This document shows, piece by piece, positions 1 to 9,749 of a stretch of 64,000 nucleotides of DNA (the stretch's first letter is position 1; every line of letters begins with the position of its first letter). The stretch lies in contig WPDH01000110.1 of the NCBI GenBank assembly GCA_019137255.1, forward strand, positions 1 to 64,000. Reading direction: 5' to 3'. The notes beneath the pieces were generated by a model, which did not search any database, was not told the DNA's origin, and worked only from the letters and a program-made list of their open reading frames with translations. Source of the stretch: Corinectria fuckeliana (Eukaryota; Ascomycota; Sordariomycetes; Hypocreales; Nectriaceae). Position numbers and translations under genes: made by a program.

Positions 1-140
1 TGGCGGTAGCTGTTGGCAGCTGTCAGGTTGTTTGATGCGCGTTTACTGCAACATGGACCGGGCAGACAGTTGGCGGTAGCTGTTGGCAGCTGTCAGGTTG
101 TTTGATGCGCGTTTACTGCAACATGGACCTGGCAGACAGC
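1..140. repeat. Tandem 70-bp promoter repeat, two units
   Basis: Units 1-70 and 71-140 differ at only about two positions. Each carries a GGCAGCTGTC palindrome and ends in GGCAGACAG(T/C), so the junction forms a second CAGCTG-like site. The same block occurs once upstream of the gene at 14285. It looks like a duplicated upstream activating region of the 232 gene. The left window edge cuts the array, so the true copy number is unknown. Confidence 0.85.
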
Positions 141-231
141 TGGCGATAACTGTAGAATAACCGAAAGGGCTAGGTTCCTCTGACTTCTTTACATTACAAC
201 TATCACCACCACCACCACCAACACCACCACC
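141..231 (+). promoter_or_regulatory. Core promoter and 5' leader of the 232 gene
   Basis: The sequence runs from a CAGCTGGCGATAACTG site through a pyrimidine-rich start region into a leader of CACCACCAC repeats directly before ATGG. The promoter of the 14285 gene matches it almost base for base (GGGCTAGGTTCCTC, CGACTTCT, TACATTACA, CACCACCATGG). The two promoters are therefore recent duplicates although the proteins behind them differ. Confidence 0.6.
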
Positions 232-1337
232 ATGGGGCCACCACACCCCCAATACTTTTCCTATGGTCACAAGCCCGGGTGGTTCTGTGAAAAAATGGAC
301 TGGGTTGGAGACCACCCAACTTACGCCCAGCGGCGAGCTTATATACTCGCCTACTTTGAATGGGTTCTCCCATACGAGCCAGCGGCGCTCCTGGACCTCG
401 AGACCGAGGCCAAGTGGCAGGTAGCCGAGGGACTCTTCGAGCAAGAGTTTTCTCGTGTCCCCACGAGCTACTTCAACTACAAAGTAGCCGAGAAGATGTG
501 GGAGATTTTCTGTAAATACTGGCCATATCGTGTCATGGCAAGCGTTGACCATTTCTAGTCCAGTACGAGGCCCATTTCCCCTCTTGGCCTTGGGCCGATG
601 AGCCCAAACTGCAATCGGTCGAAGCAGCTTCACCGTTTTACGCAGAAGCCCGTTCCAAGATCGAACTAGGCCTTAAGAAGGCGGGTCCCAAGAAGACCGA
701 GAGCCCTGACGAAGCTCTCCGTGCAGTTTCTGCCCAGTTCTCGTCCGGCCTGACGCTGTCTGGAGAGAGCTCTGCACAGGCGGGCCCATCCAAGGAGGCG
801 AGTTTGGCGCAAAACCGTGGTAAGCAAGTTGTCGGTGCGAACCTCCCGGCAGCCAAGCCTGCCCCGGCGGCCACCCCTGCCCCGGCGGCCACCCCTGCCC
901 CGGCGGTGGCGCAGTCACAAGACGATGCCAAGATTGCTTCTCTTCAAGCATCCTTGAGCAATGAGAGCCGCAAGAGGCGCCGATCTTCCTCGCCCCACGA
1001 GGAGCGCAGCGGAATTTCCCAATACTTCTTGCAAGTATCCAAGAACTCCAAGCGTCTGCACATCACCGGGAAATGGCTAGACCCTGAAACGATCGCCACA
1101 TTGGTGGTTGGTGCCTTGTACAATGACGGGCATTGTCGCAACTTGAGCCAATTCGTCAACGAGGCTCCTCTACGTCAGTGTTACTGCATGGAACAAGTCA
1201 AAACCGAGGGCCTTCCTGCTTCAGCGCTGGAAGTAGGTGGATGTCCTCGTCATGGGCCAAAGTGTATCATGATTTGTGCCATGATGACGGGCTCCCAGAG
1301 GAGATTGGTTATCCAGCGTGGTTCAAAAAAGCAGTAA
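232..1337 (+). CDS. Module-A protein with Ala/Pro linker and Cys/His-rich tail (spliced)
   Basis: Two exons, 232-511 and 559-1337, encode about 352 residues of no family I recognise. The 47-nt intron (GTAAAT...CTAG) is supported by the module-A paralog on the minus strand at 11041, which has a 47-nt intron at the same codon after a conserved WExFC. Residues 1-140 form module A (HPQ, PGxF, WVGxHPT, LAYFxWxLP, WPWxDEP). A repeated PAPAAT linker lies near residues 200-215. A basic KRRRSSS patch follows, which could be a nuclear signal. The C-terminus has a CYC...CPRHGPKC cluster that could bind zinc. The start is the ATG in CACCACCATGG, shared with the 14285 gene. Function unknown. Expression is likely driven by the CAGCTG promoter. 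Confidence 0.6.
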
Positions 1338-1398
1338 GATGGAGAGCCTTGAAATAACACGTCGGTGTCGTAAGTTCGAGCGACTGAGGATTGAAGGC

Positions 1399-1870
1399 CA
1401 AGCCTTGGAGCCATGTCGCGATGACAAATGGCATGGGTGATACGCTTAGACGTCTCGTATGTCTGGGTTCTTTCTTCTCGTCGCCAGGACGTTGACTAAC
1501 AAACTTATAACAGCTTTACATCTGACGAGAACAAGACTGCCCGACTGGCCGTATAGTCAAAGGAATGACCGAACGACCGACCGACCGACCAATCGAGGGA
1601 ACAACTGAATATAAAGTCGTGGGGGTTGGAGGACAGATGGATTCTGGGTCAAGGGGCACGATAATGTACCATTACGGATGACTCTTGACAAATCTTCCTT
1701 CACAAGTGAGCCGTGGCCCGGTCATATTAGTATATCTTAAAGGCTTCTTTGGACTCGAATATTCGTTGATTTGGGGTACCCTGGCGCGCTCATCTAGACC
1801 GTCCACTACCAACCCAGACTCATCTTCCAAGCCATCTTTCCATCAATGTGAATGCGAACCGATCAGTCCT
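1399..1870 (+). repeat. Conserved 3' cassette flank, copy 1
   Basis: This segment after the 232 gene matches the flank after the 14285 gene. Shared words include GTATGTCTGG, TTGACTAACAAA, a run of GACCGACCGA, and GACAAATCTTCCTTC against GATAAATTTTCCTTC. Its last part also matches the flank after the 11362 gene (CATCTTCCAAGCCATC). Three genes with unrelated proteins thus share a 3' flank. It probably contains the 3' UTR and poly(A) region. Confidence 0.65.
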
Positions 1871-1950
1871 GTATTCCACATCTTCTCCACTACTTAATCG
1901 CACAAGTAGGTTGTGGAGACTCTGCTTTGCCTTGCGAGGGATGAGCTCGT

Positions 1951-1986
1951 TCGCCAGCTGCCCGCAGCTGCCCGCCAGCTGACAGG
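1951..1986 (+). promoter_or_regulatory. CAGCTG palindrome cluster upstream of the 2102 pseudogene
   Basis: Three CAGCTG cores lie within 36 bases (GCCAGCTGCCCGCAGCTGCC then CAGCTGACAGG), about 115-150 bp before the ATG at 2102. The arrangement resembles the cluster upstream of the intact paralog at 18086. Confidence 0.6.
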
Positions 1987-2101
1987 CACCTCCCATCAGA
2001 ATCACCACGTCTGCACAACCTCGGAACTTTCGCCCTCTACAAACCACACCACCGCACATCACATCGCACCATACCAAAATACACCGAACCATACCGAGAC
2101 G

Positions 2102-3779
2102 ATGCCGAAAAAGCGTGACATCGAGGACACTGGATACTCCGCGCGCATACAAGCGGTCTTCGCAAAGTCCTGGGCTCAAGGCGTGGAGGCAGGCCAGACA
2201 TGGCTCGCCAAAGCCAAGCCCAAGATTACAAGACACAAGTTTCTTGCGCCAGGTGCCCCAGGTTGTCCAGTTCCTATTTTGGACACGGAATGGACTGAAG
2301 AAGACGAGTACAGCCTCTAGGAGCAATGGGATGCTTCCCCATTGAAAGCTGCTGTAACCAACCTGTCCAACGCCGAGGCCAATATGAATTCTCTTTGGAG
2401 AGTATGCATACGGATGCTTCGCGTTGATCCCTCCTTCCTCCTAAACTCGGAGTTTTCGGTGTCTCTACTAAGAAGATGGGCAGAAGATAGAATGGGAAGG
2501 CCAGCTGGTCCAGAGTGGGATCTGGCCCAAGAAGTTCTGCGGGGCACTCGCCCGTATCATCACTCATCCATTTTTCAGCTCCTCCAATACCCAGGAAAAG
2601 ATTCGGTTCTACCTGAAATGGGCCGCTATCTGCCGGACCGGTGACAGACGTCCACTGCGGATGCCAGACAAGTTTTTTGCCCCGTGCGAAGTCCTTTGGG
2701 GTCTACACGACGGCACCTATAGCGAGCTGCCATGGCGACGTCGTCACGCACGCCTACGCCAGGAGAACGAGCAACGCCGCGGCGGCTATACCTTGGAGTG
2801 CAACGTCATGACTGCCATGGAACATTATATCCCAGTTCCAGATCAGGAGCTGATTCCGGACTCGGATGCGCCGTATGAGATTTGCACACAGGACCTGCTT
2901 GACATCCTTCGCTCGTTGAACGACCTGAATTCGTATGGGGCTCCCAGCTTGGTCCATGCCGAGGTGGCTTTTGAGACTTTCAAGGCCGCTCGTGCTACCT
3001 GGAACTACCCGTCGATGAAGGAGCTGCCCGAGGTCGTCACCAACTGTTGGTTCGCCGACCAGCGCAGGAGCCACAGGCAAACCCGACGCCTCCGGGCTGA
3101 GCTCGACGAGCCAAGCAACGAAGGAGGGGGCGAGCTTGGCCCGCCCCGAAGCGAGTCCGAGGTCGACGAGTTCGAGTTCCGGGAGGACGACACAGACTAC
3201 GAGCCCCGAGAGTCCGAACCTGACGCCGAGGTTGACGACCAAGAGGATGACGAGTCCGGCGGCAAGGCCCGACAGCAATAGCTACGCCCGCCTCTATCGG
3301 GTTTCACGGGCGCTTCTTCATTTAGGCCTGATGATTCTGACGATGCCGGCGATTCGTATTTGCCAGAAGCTAGCCGTCCTCCGCCCGAGTACTCACCGGC
3401 TGCCACGGGCCGGATGTACACGGCCCCGTTGACTATTCCTGCACCTGCCGCAAAGCGCCGCTTCGAGGATGGGCATTCGAGTCCATCAAAGAGGTAACAG
3501 ACGGGCGATCCAGTCGCAGAGGAGGGTCCTTTAAAGAGGCATTCAAGCTTGTCACTAAGGCAGCGGAGAAGCAACACGATCGCATCAGACAGTCCGCATA
3601 GCCCGCCAACATTGAGCAACATCCTTATTATGGACAGCGACGGCGAGGTCGATTTTCTTAGGTCCCAAATATCGCCAGTCACAAGGGAGACCGCCATTTA
3701 AGACCTCGAGAGAAAGATCCAGGACTTGGAGTTTCACGGCTGGTTAACATTAGAGACCACCTACACTGACGGAAACTAG
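2102..3779 (+). pseudogene. Module-C gene, broken by stops and a frameshift
   Basis: This is a decayed paralog of the intact gene at 18086. Shared landmarks are WTEEDE, LLNSE, the RFYLKWA(A/V)ICRT stretch, YE(I/V)CTQDL, and the CW(L/F)AD(E/Q)RR(N/S)HR block. The frame that starts at 2102 is stopped at 2318. A frameshift in the divergent stretch at about 2460-2515 moves coding to another frame. That frame is stopped at 3279, 3495 and 3699 but stays protein-like until 3777. All four premature stops are TAG or TAA and each could come from CAG or CAA by one C-to-T change in a CpA context, as RIP produces. The tail beyond the 18086 homology is Asp/Glu-rich, then has ILIMDSDGEVD, a SUMO-interaction-like motif, and a short coiled coil. 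The stop at 3777 overlaps the stop of the opposite-strand 4103 gene. Confidence 0.65.
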
Positions 3780-4103
3780 CTGATATCCCAACACCAGACT
3801 GCGTCGCTGACCTCAGCAGGAGCGGTGCTGAGCTTCTCAATGGGAGAGTCGGTCGCTTCAGTCGGCGAGCTGGCTTCTTCAGTCAGCACACAGCGTAAAC
3901 GGACGGAGTTGGACTGGTACTCGGCAAGGGTGTGAATCAAGAGCTTCACTGGAAGTAGAACAGTCAGCAATTCCTGAACTGAATGGCACGTACCCTATTT
4001 CGGATTCCTCAGGCAGCAAACCATTGAACATGGCCAGCTTGATGTGTACAGGCTGCTGCAAGCTAGCGATGGCATCTGCACTTGGCCGCGGAACATGCGT
4101 CAT
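3776..4103 (-). CDS. Family-E small protein (spliced, tentative)
   Basis: The minus-strand ATG at 4103 opens MTHVPRPSA, and the same nine residues start at 8230 in the duplicated promoter block. A GTTTGC donor at 4021 and an acceptor at 3949 join exons 4103-4022 and 3948-3776 in frame, giving 84 residues with an acidic, Ser/Thr-rich C-terminus. A more canonical GTACGT donor at 3993 gives instead 59 residues ending at 3879. I cannot choose from sequence alone. It is divergently transcribed from the 4252 ORF across the CAGCTG promoter. No family recognised. Confidence 0.35.
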
Positions 4104-4251
4104 CTGCCTAAACGGAGAAGACTTGTTCCATGCCGGGGTTTTCCATTGACACGGGAGAATCAATGTTTGGCCTGAGTTGCGCACGTCGCGGCGTTTCGCC
4201 TTAGCGAACAAACTCGCCAGCTGGCGACCAGCTGGCGAGCACTGCGCTAAG
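4104..4251. promoter_or_regulatory. Bidirectional CAGCTG promoter, copy 1
   Basis: The block lies between the family-E start (4103, minus) and the family-D start (4252, plus). It holds GCCAGCTGGCGACCAGCTGG at 4216-4235. The whole block is repeated at 8231-8496 with many shared words (AAACGGAGAAGACTTGTTCC, TTTGGCCTGAGTT, GCGAACAAACTCGCCAGCTG). Copy 2 is longer because of extra sequence before its ATG. Confidence 0.65.
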
Positions 4252-4398
4252 ATGAAGAACCAGCCAGACCAGAGACGAGCTTTCAAACGACCCCTTCCGA
4301 CGGCATCTCACACCTCAATCACACACACCCCTATTGCTTTCACAACTCACATCAGCAATAATAGACGTTATAGTGACCGACGATGTGACACCTATTGA
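4252..4398 (+). pseudogene. Family-D 5' remnant
   Basis: The ORF starts with an Arg-rich RAFKRPLPTAS segment that matches the RAFQRPLSTAG start of the gene at 8497. It then diverges and stops after 48 residues. Promoter and start are well conserved but the body of the gene is not, so this looks like a truncated or recombined copy. It could also be a short real protein. An unrelated reading frame overlaps its end and continues into the candidate CDS at 4448. Confidence 0.4.
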
Positions 4399-4447
4399 TG
4401 ACCCCGAGAACTCTTACACGGCAACAAAGAATGCCTTCGAGCAACAC

Positions 4448-4803
4448 ATGAGCGACCTTGAAGCCCGGGAGGCAGAATGGCTAAGCAACCTTGATGCTTT
4501 TGACGCGAGACTGCACGAGGGCGAGGAACTGCCCCCAGTCGATCAAGACAAGCTCCCCGCGCACCTCCGTCGGGTGTTTGAGCGGTATGACAGCGGAGGT
4601 CTCAAAAGCGTAAGTGACCTCGACACGTTCCCAACCGTCGCCTGTTGCTTGTTATCTGACGAGTGGTGAATATCCAGACGAGCATTGCTCACCTCGATTA
4701 CGGGTTCGATATGAATGCCAGCTCAGGTCTTAAAAACCTGGGTGACCTCTCCACCCATCAAAGAGTTTTTACTAGAGCGATACAGCTCATAGCATATATC
4801 TAG
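4448..4803 (+). CDS. Acidic hypothetical protein, spliced
   Basis: Exons 4448-4609 and 4678-4803 join in frame over a GTAAGT...CAG intron of 68 nt and give 95 residues. The frame stays open and acidic upstream to about 4334 without an ATG. The true start could therefore lie before a frameshift, in the family-D promoter unit. The N-terminal half looks helical and charged (EAREAEW, DQDKLPAHLRRVFERYD). No homology recognised. It converges with the minus-strand gene ending at 4853. Confidence 0.35.
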
Positions 4804-4852
4804 GCCAGAGGAATCACTAGCGAAGGTACGGCGATTTGGCTAGTGAACAGGT

Positions 4853-5174
4853 TTATTGCCTGGGCATTCTGGCCGACTTCTGGTCAGTAGTGAAGCCTTT
4901 CTTAGGCTTATTACCGCGACATTGCGAGAACTGGAGAACCGTTAGCCTGGTTGTGATAAGTGGTCGCTCTAGGACTTACGCTCATATAGTTGATGATCTT
5001 GGCGTTAGAATCTGAACACGTCGCCTGGCTGTATTTAAACATGTTGTCTACTAGACCAGTCGTGACGCTCGAGTCAATCAGACCATCCGCAGGCTGAGAG
5101 TCTTGGTCGGCTTTGTCAACCTGCTCGCGGAACATGTGTTGTAGCCCCAGCCCGTATAGGTAAACATGCCCCAT
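4853..5174 (-). CDS. Small hypothetical protein, spliced
   Basis: Exon 1 (5174-4980) ends at a canonical GTAAGT donor. A 49-nt intron (4931-4979) ends in TCCAG, and exon 2 (4930-4853) stays in frame to a TAA, giving 90 residues. The exact fit of both exons to the frame and the intron length typical of this window support a real gene. The product is hydrophilic with a basic tail (RGNKPKKG) and no domain I recognise. Confidence 0.4.
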
Positions 5175-5403
5175 TCAGCTCCTTGTCTCCATCGTCGCTT
5201 CGCAGGTCATTCTATTATGTCAACTACGCAAACTTGTCAATAAGGCAATGGCGCAAAATCACCCTCTTTCTCTTCTTTCTTTATCTCGGTCTATCGCAGG
5301 GGCTCAAAGTGCTGGGAAAGCTTTGCATTTTCTATCTGAAAGCGACACTGAAATGACGAAAACCCAACGTCATGGTCTACAGTTGTACCATGCCTCGAAA
5401 TAG

Positions 5404-5592
5404 CTAAATGCTATTGTCCTTGTTGTCCTCACGACGCCTTCGCGAGTTGTCTGCAGCCCTCTTGATCAATTCCGCGTCTTGTCTGGCCTTTGCCTCCCTG
5501 GCTGCTGCCTCTCGGCGGCGTCTGGATGCATCGGCGGCGTCCCTCATACGCTTCTCTTCCTCATCGGTAGGGACTCGTATGCTGTCGGCCAT
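5404..5592 (-). CDS. Small charged helical protein
   Basis: This 62-residue frame is dominated by Arg, Glu and Ala. It has two RRR(R)E clusters and a repeated (A/N)SRRRRE pattern near residues 23-29 and 49-55, predicting one long charged helix. The minus-strand start context AACATGGC is favourable. Short low-complexity frames also arise by chance. No family recognised. Confidence 0.35.
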   Translation of the reverse strand: MADSIRVPTDEEEKRMRDAADASRRRREAAAREAKARQDAELIKRAADNSRRRREDNKDNSI

Positions 5593-6394
5593 GTTGAGCT
5601 ATAGTTAGTTGATATGTTAGCATTTACGCAAATGTGTCAGCGTCGGGAATGACTCTTGCCGTGGTAAAAGCGAGATGCGATGATAAACGATGAGACTTCT
5701 AGAATCCAGTTGCAAATGAAGTCAGGTAGCCTTGGAAGGTGAAGTCAAGTAAACTCAGAAGATTTTTGGAATGAAAAGGAAACAAATTTACGGACCTCAT
5801 GACGGCGCAAGAGACAGCTATTTATATCCGTGCTTGCAATCACCATGACTGTTGTTCTCTGACGTTGCTCTCAACAGATTCGTAGGCAACCGTCGTGAAT
5901 GTCTCGTGCTGCACCCGACCAACACATACAGGGGGGATAGCCCTTGATGTTGACAAATTACGAGTCGCCTTTGCATCCAGTTGGTTGTTGGTCTTGAATT
6001 GTACTGTTGGTTCTCGATGCCGACGAGGAGGCTGAGACTGCTAGCGGTTTAAGCCCCTCCGTCATTGGTTCAGGAAAGGCGTCTCGTGAGGAAACATGAC
6101 GAGGGATTTCGCGCTAGGCGTGTGACAGTGTCGCCGATTGGATGTTACGAATCTGCGTCACCAACAGCAGTACCAGGCTCAAGCGCTAGGGCCCGACCCT
6201 GGCTACTAGTAACTGGATCCTGGCTAATTTTCAGGCCTCAGGCCCCTGATAGATAGAGCACTGCCCCAACCTCTTCTGCTTCCAAACCCAACAACTCACA
6301 CACACCAAAGACACCATTGCAATTGTCGACTGCTTCCTTGAAACTGGCCGACACCGATCATTATTTGATACAATAGGACCGCAGCGTTTTCGCC
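5593..6394. other. Intergenic, upstream of the kinase gene
   Basis: No convincing coding signal. It presumably contains the promoters of the small minus-strand gene at 5592 and of the kinase at 6395. I see no CAGCTG cluster here, unlike the array genes. Confidence 0.4.
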
Positions 6395-7933
6395 ATGCCT
6401 CTCAAACCGAGATATATGCGTATGAGGCAGGATGACCTTGCCTGGGAAAAAGGCGACGAAGAGGCCGAGACGTGGGAGAGGTCGTTACTCAAGGCGCAAG
6501 TATACCGCGATATTGGCAGTTTTATCAGCAAATACCGACCCGGAGAGCCGGTGGAGCTTCACAGTCCGATCAGAGGCGGGTATAACATATTCTACCGCCT
6601 GGAGTATAAGGATGGCTCCTCAGCTGCTCTGAGGATCCCCTGCAAAGGTATTTGAGAACGTAGTGTCCTTATCTATTTGGCAATTGCTTAACCATTGATG
6701 ATAGGAATCGTCAAGTGCCCCGACGAGAAAGTCCGCTATGAGGTCGCAATGATGCGGTATATTGCGGAGAAAACCACGATTCCAGTTGCTAAGGTCTACC
6801 ATTATGGTACCGCAGCGGAGAATCCTATTGGCCTGGGACCATTCATCATCATGGACTATACTGAGCACGAGGAAACAATGTCGGAGGCTCTTAATGACCC
6901 CGTTATCAACTCCAGCGAGTCTCATGTCCTGGATCCCAACGTCAGCGCAGAGAAGCTCGAAGTTCTCTACAGACAGATGGCCAACATCGTTTTGCAGCTG
7001 TCTACGCTGACATTCGACCGTATTGGATCGCTGGTTCAAGATGAAGACGGGGGCTTCTATGTGTCCGGGCGGCCCCTGACTATGAACATGAACTCGATTC
7101 TCGAGTTCACAGAGGCGCCTCCGTCTCTATTGCCAAACCGACAGTATTCGACCGCTACGGAGTGGTACTCTGCACTGGCTGACATGCACCTGACGCAGTT
7201 GGCATTTCAGCACAACGACGCTGTCGAGGATGAAGACGACGCGAGAGATAAATACGTCGCTCGCCAGCTTTTTCGGCGGCTAGCTGCAGAAGGGCGACTC
7301 GAGTCTGGATTTGACACGGACGAGGATCATCAGAGCGGCAAAGAGGCAGTATTTCGACTGTTCTCGGAAGACCTGCGCCCCTCCAACGTGTTGATCGACA
7401 AGGACCTCCGCGTGGTCGGCGTTATTGATTGGGAATTCGCCTACGTCGCGCCGTCGCAGTTTTCCTTTGACCCGCCCTGGTGGCTCCTCCTGAAGGCACC
7501 GGATGATTGGTCCGAGGGGGGGTATGTGTCTTGGATGGAGACATACGAGCCTCGCTTGAAAACGTTTCTTCATCTCCTAGAGGAAGAAGAAGAAAAGTTG
7601 CGGGCTGGCTCTGGAACCGCCGGCGGTGACCAAGGAGGAGTGCGTCTCTCGCAGCAGATGCGCAAACGCTGGGAAAGCAGAGCATGGATGATCAATTACG
7701 CGGCCAGGAACAGTTGGGCGTTCGACTGTATTTACTGGAAATTCTTGGACAGGAAGTTTTTTGGGCACAACGAGAACGGCGATCATCACGCGAGGCTCGG
7801 CATGCTCACCAAGGCGGAGGCGGAGACCATGGAGCCGTTTGTGAGGATGAAGATGCAGGAACACGGCGAGCGAGCATTGGTCGAGTGGGATGACGAGAGT
7901 GCAGCGGCTAGGCTCGCCAAGTTCATGGTCTGA
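6395..7933 (+). CDS. Aminoglycoside phosphotransferase (APH)-like kinase
   Basis: Exons 6395-6647 and 6705-7933 flank a 57-nt intron (GTATTT...ATAG) and encode 493 residues. The fold follows the fungal APH/choline-kinase-like family. There is a nucleotide-binding N-lobe with a GGYNIFYRLEY strand pair (about residues 60-70), the hinge-like FIIMDY segment, a catalytic-loop equivalent DLRPSNVLID near residue 307, and the metal-binding IDWE near residue 325. The His that normally sits two residues before the catalytic Asp is replaced by Ser (SED). Such proteins are abundant in ascomycetes and their substrates are mostly unknown, so drug resistance is not implied. It lacks the CAGCTG promoter and is probably not part of the surrounding array. 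Confidence 0.85.
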
Positions 7934-8230
7934 GCTCCGCTCTTTCAGATTCGTTTCTGTAGTTTCCTCTTCTTCAAGCAAGATTTGAGTGAGATATTAT
8001 GGCTTCAAGACCGAATCACAGATCAAGTAGAGCCTCGCGAAAGCACAACACAAACATGATTTCTTATGTTGCATCTAGTAACAATGGTATCTTTCAATAT
8101 GAATGAGAATACAACAAGAACTGCAAACTGTTACTTGCAATAGCCAGATTTCCGGAGCTCTGGGTCTATCAACTCCATTGGGACACCGTCAAAGCTCTGA
8201 ATGTGCACTTGGCCGCGGAACATGCGTCAT
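7934..8230 (-). pseudogene. Family-E remnant, copy 2
   Basis: The minus strand opens at 8230 with the same nine residues as the family-E gene at 4103 but stops after 13 codons. A deletion of about 28 bases relative to the 4103 copy has shifted the frame. Just beyond, another frame still reads VHIQSFDG, matching VHIKLAMFNG of copy 1. The recognisable remnant lies in about 8120-8230; the rest down to 7934 is the 3' flank of the kinase gene. Confidence 0.4.
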
Positions 8231-8496
8231 CTTTCTAAACGGAGAAGACTTGTTCCACGCCGAGGTTTTGACACGGAAGAGTCGATGTTTGGCCTGAGTT
8301 TCGCACGCCGCGGCGTTTCGGCTCAGCGAACAAACTCGCCAGCTGACGACCAGCTGGCGAACACCACCAACAAGTTCAAGTTGACACCACCAGCTCTGCA
8401 CCTCTCTTTCACTGCATCTTCTCCGTGACTTCTACGGTTCCTGCAGCCTCCAAAGACATTCCGCCTACTCCGAGCACTCTCTCCAACAGCACTAAG
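8231..8496. promoter_or_regulatory. Bidirectional CAGCTG promoter, copy 2
   Basis: This is the second copy of the 4104-4251 block. It has GCCAGCTGACGACCAGCTGG centred near 8348 and the flanking CGGCGTTTCG and GCGAACAAACTC words. An extra stretch before the ATG at 8497 is absent from copy 1. Confidence 0.65.
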
Positions 8497-9110
8497 ATGA
8501 AGGACCAGCCAGAGCCAGAGCCAGAGCGGAAACGAGCTTTCCAACGACCCCTTTCGACGGCAGGTCGAGAACCAAAGATTGCGCCAGCCTTCAACATGTC
8601 TACACTCGGCGACTTTTTTGGTGCGGAAAAGGGCGCAGAACTCCAGCAATTCCTCTCCTCCATTCCTGTCCGCCCAGCAGCTCAGTCAAGCAACTATCGC
8701 ACCATCTCCCGCCGACGGAGAAGGGAGAACAGCAGACTGCGGAATCCTCGTCCGTCCGGGCGTCGAGAGCACGAGTCTCGCCAGGACGCCCCCGGCAGAC
8801 GTAGCTGGGGCGGGAGTACAGTCTCCAGGCTGGTCACGGTGGCGCCGGTGTCACGTCCGGCTCGCCCAAGCAACCCAGCCCCCATCCCGTCGACCGACGC
8901 GAATTCCATCCCCATCCACAATGATCGTCTGCGAGCCCTACGCAGAAGGAGTGCCGAGGCGGCGGCGCAGGTAAGTCAACCCTCCGTGGTAGCAACGCGA
9001 ACTAACCTACTTGCATTTAGATTCCGACAATGAAGCGAGAACCACATATGAAGCGAGAGCTAGAGGTGAGGCAGGAACCACGAGTAAAGCTCGAAGATAT
9101 GCGAATTTGA
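8497..9110 (+). CDS. Family-D basic low-complexity protein (spliced)
   Basis: Exons 8497-8970 and 9021-9110 flank a 50-nt GTAAGT...TTTAG intron and encode 187 residues. The start (KDQPEPEPERKRAFQRPL) matches the remnant at 4252. The middle is Arg/Ser/Pro-rich and disordered-looking (RRRRRENSR, then many Pro and Ser). The short second exon holds three psi-K-x-E sequences (MKRE twice, VKLE) that fit the SUMO attachment consensus. The basic clusters could direct nuclear import. No conserved domain recognised and function unknown. A coiled-coil gene later in the array carries a SUMO-interaction-like motif. Confidence 0.55.
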
Positions 9111-9749
9111 ACAATGTCCACGGCATGGAGGTTTTCCCAGGTGGGACGGGGTACGACTCGCTGAGCTGAACCGTTTGGAATACGGACTGGGAGACGGCTT
9201 CGGAATTGAAATGGGAGGAACCATGCACAATTGATGGATGTAGGTGGTGGGGTGGAAGCTGGTCTTGTTGTGTCAACATGTACGAAGAACAGTCAGAGAA
9301 TCGTCTAACTCGAGGCAAGCACCAAGACAATTGTTCCTTGGTACCAATTCGCTTGAGCAGCATTGACATCAAACATTCCCCTGTAGACAAAGCCACCGCC
9401 GCACAGTTACTAGACACTCCTCTACTTCAGCCGGAAGCTCCCACCATGGCGCTCACGACGTCACATGGCAAGTTTGGTCTAAGATTATACATTATTCTAC
9501 TCCTGTTCATACAAATATGCCTCCCCAAATCACCATTGTTCAACATACACAGCGCACCGTTCGCTGAAACTGGTCGGTGGGTCATTCGGTCACTCTGTCG
9601 TTCCATTGTTCGCCCCGTGGGAATCCTCAAAGGAATGAAGAAGGTCGCATTGACTGTTGGGAGAGTGTCAGTTGTTTGTTGAAGAGACAAAGCAAGGAGA
9701 TATCGCAAACGTACCAGAACGTTCACCGACTCAATCGCCACTTGAATCA
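9111..9749. other. Gene-free stretch within the array
   Basis: Open frames here have no protein-like composition. The conserved 3' cassette flank is not visible in either orientation, so the minus-strand gene ending at 9750 appears to lack it. Confidence 0.4.

Noticed and set aside
9206..9682. 158-codon plus-strand frame between array genes
   Set aside because: No homology, biased toward Cys/Trp/Arg, and a poor start context; likely chance.
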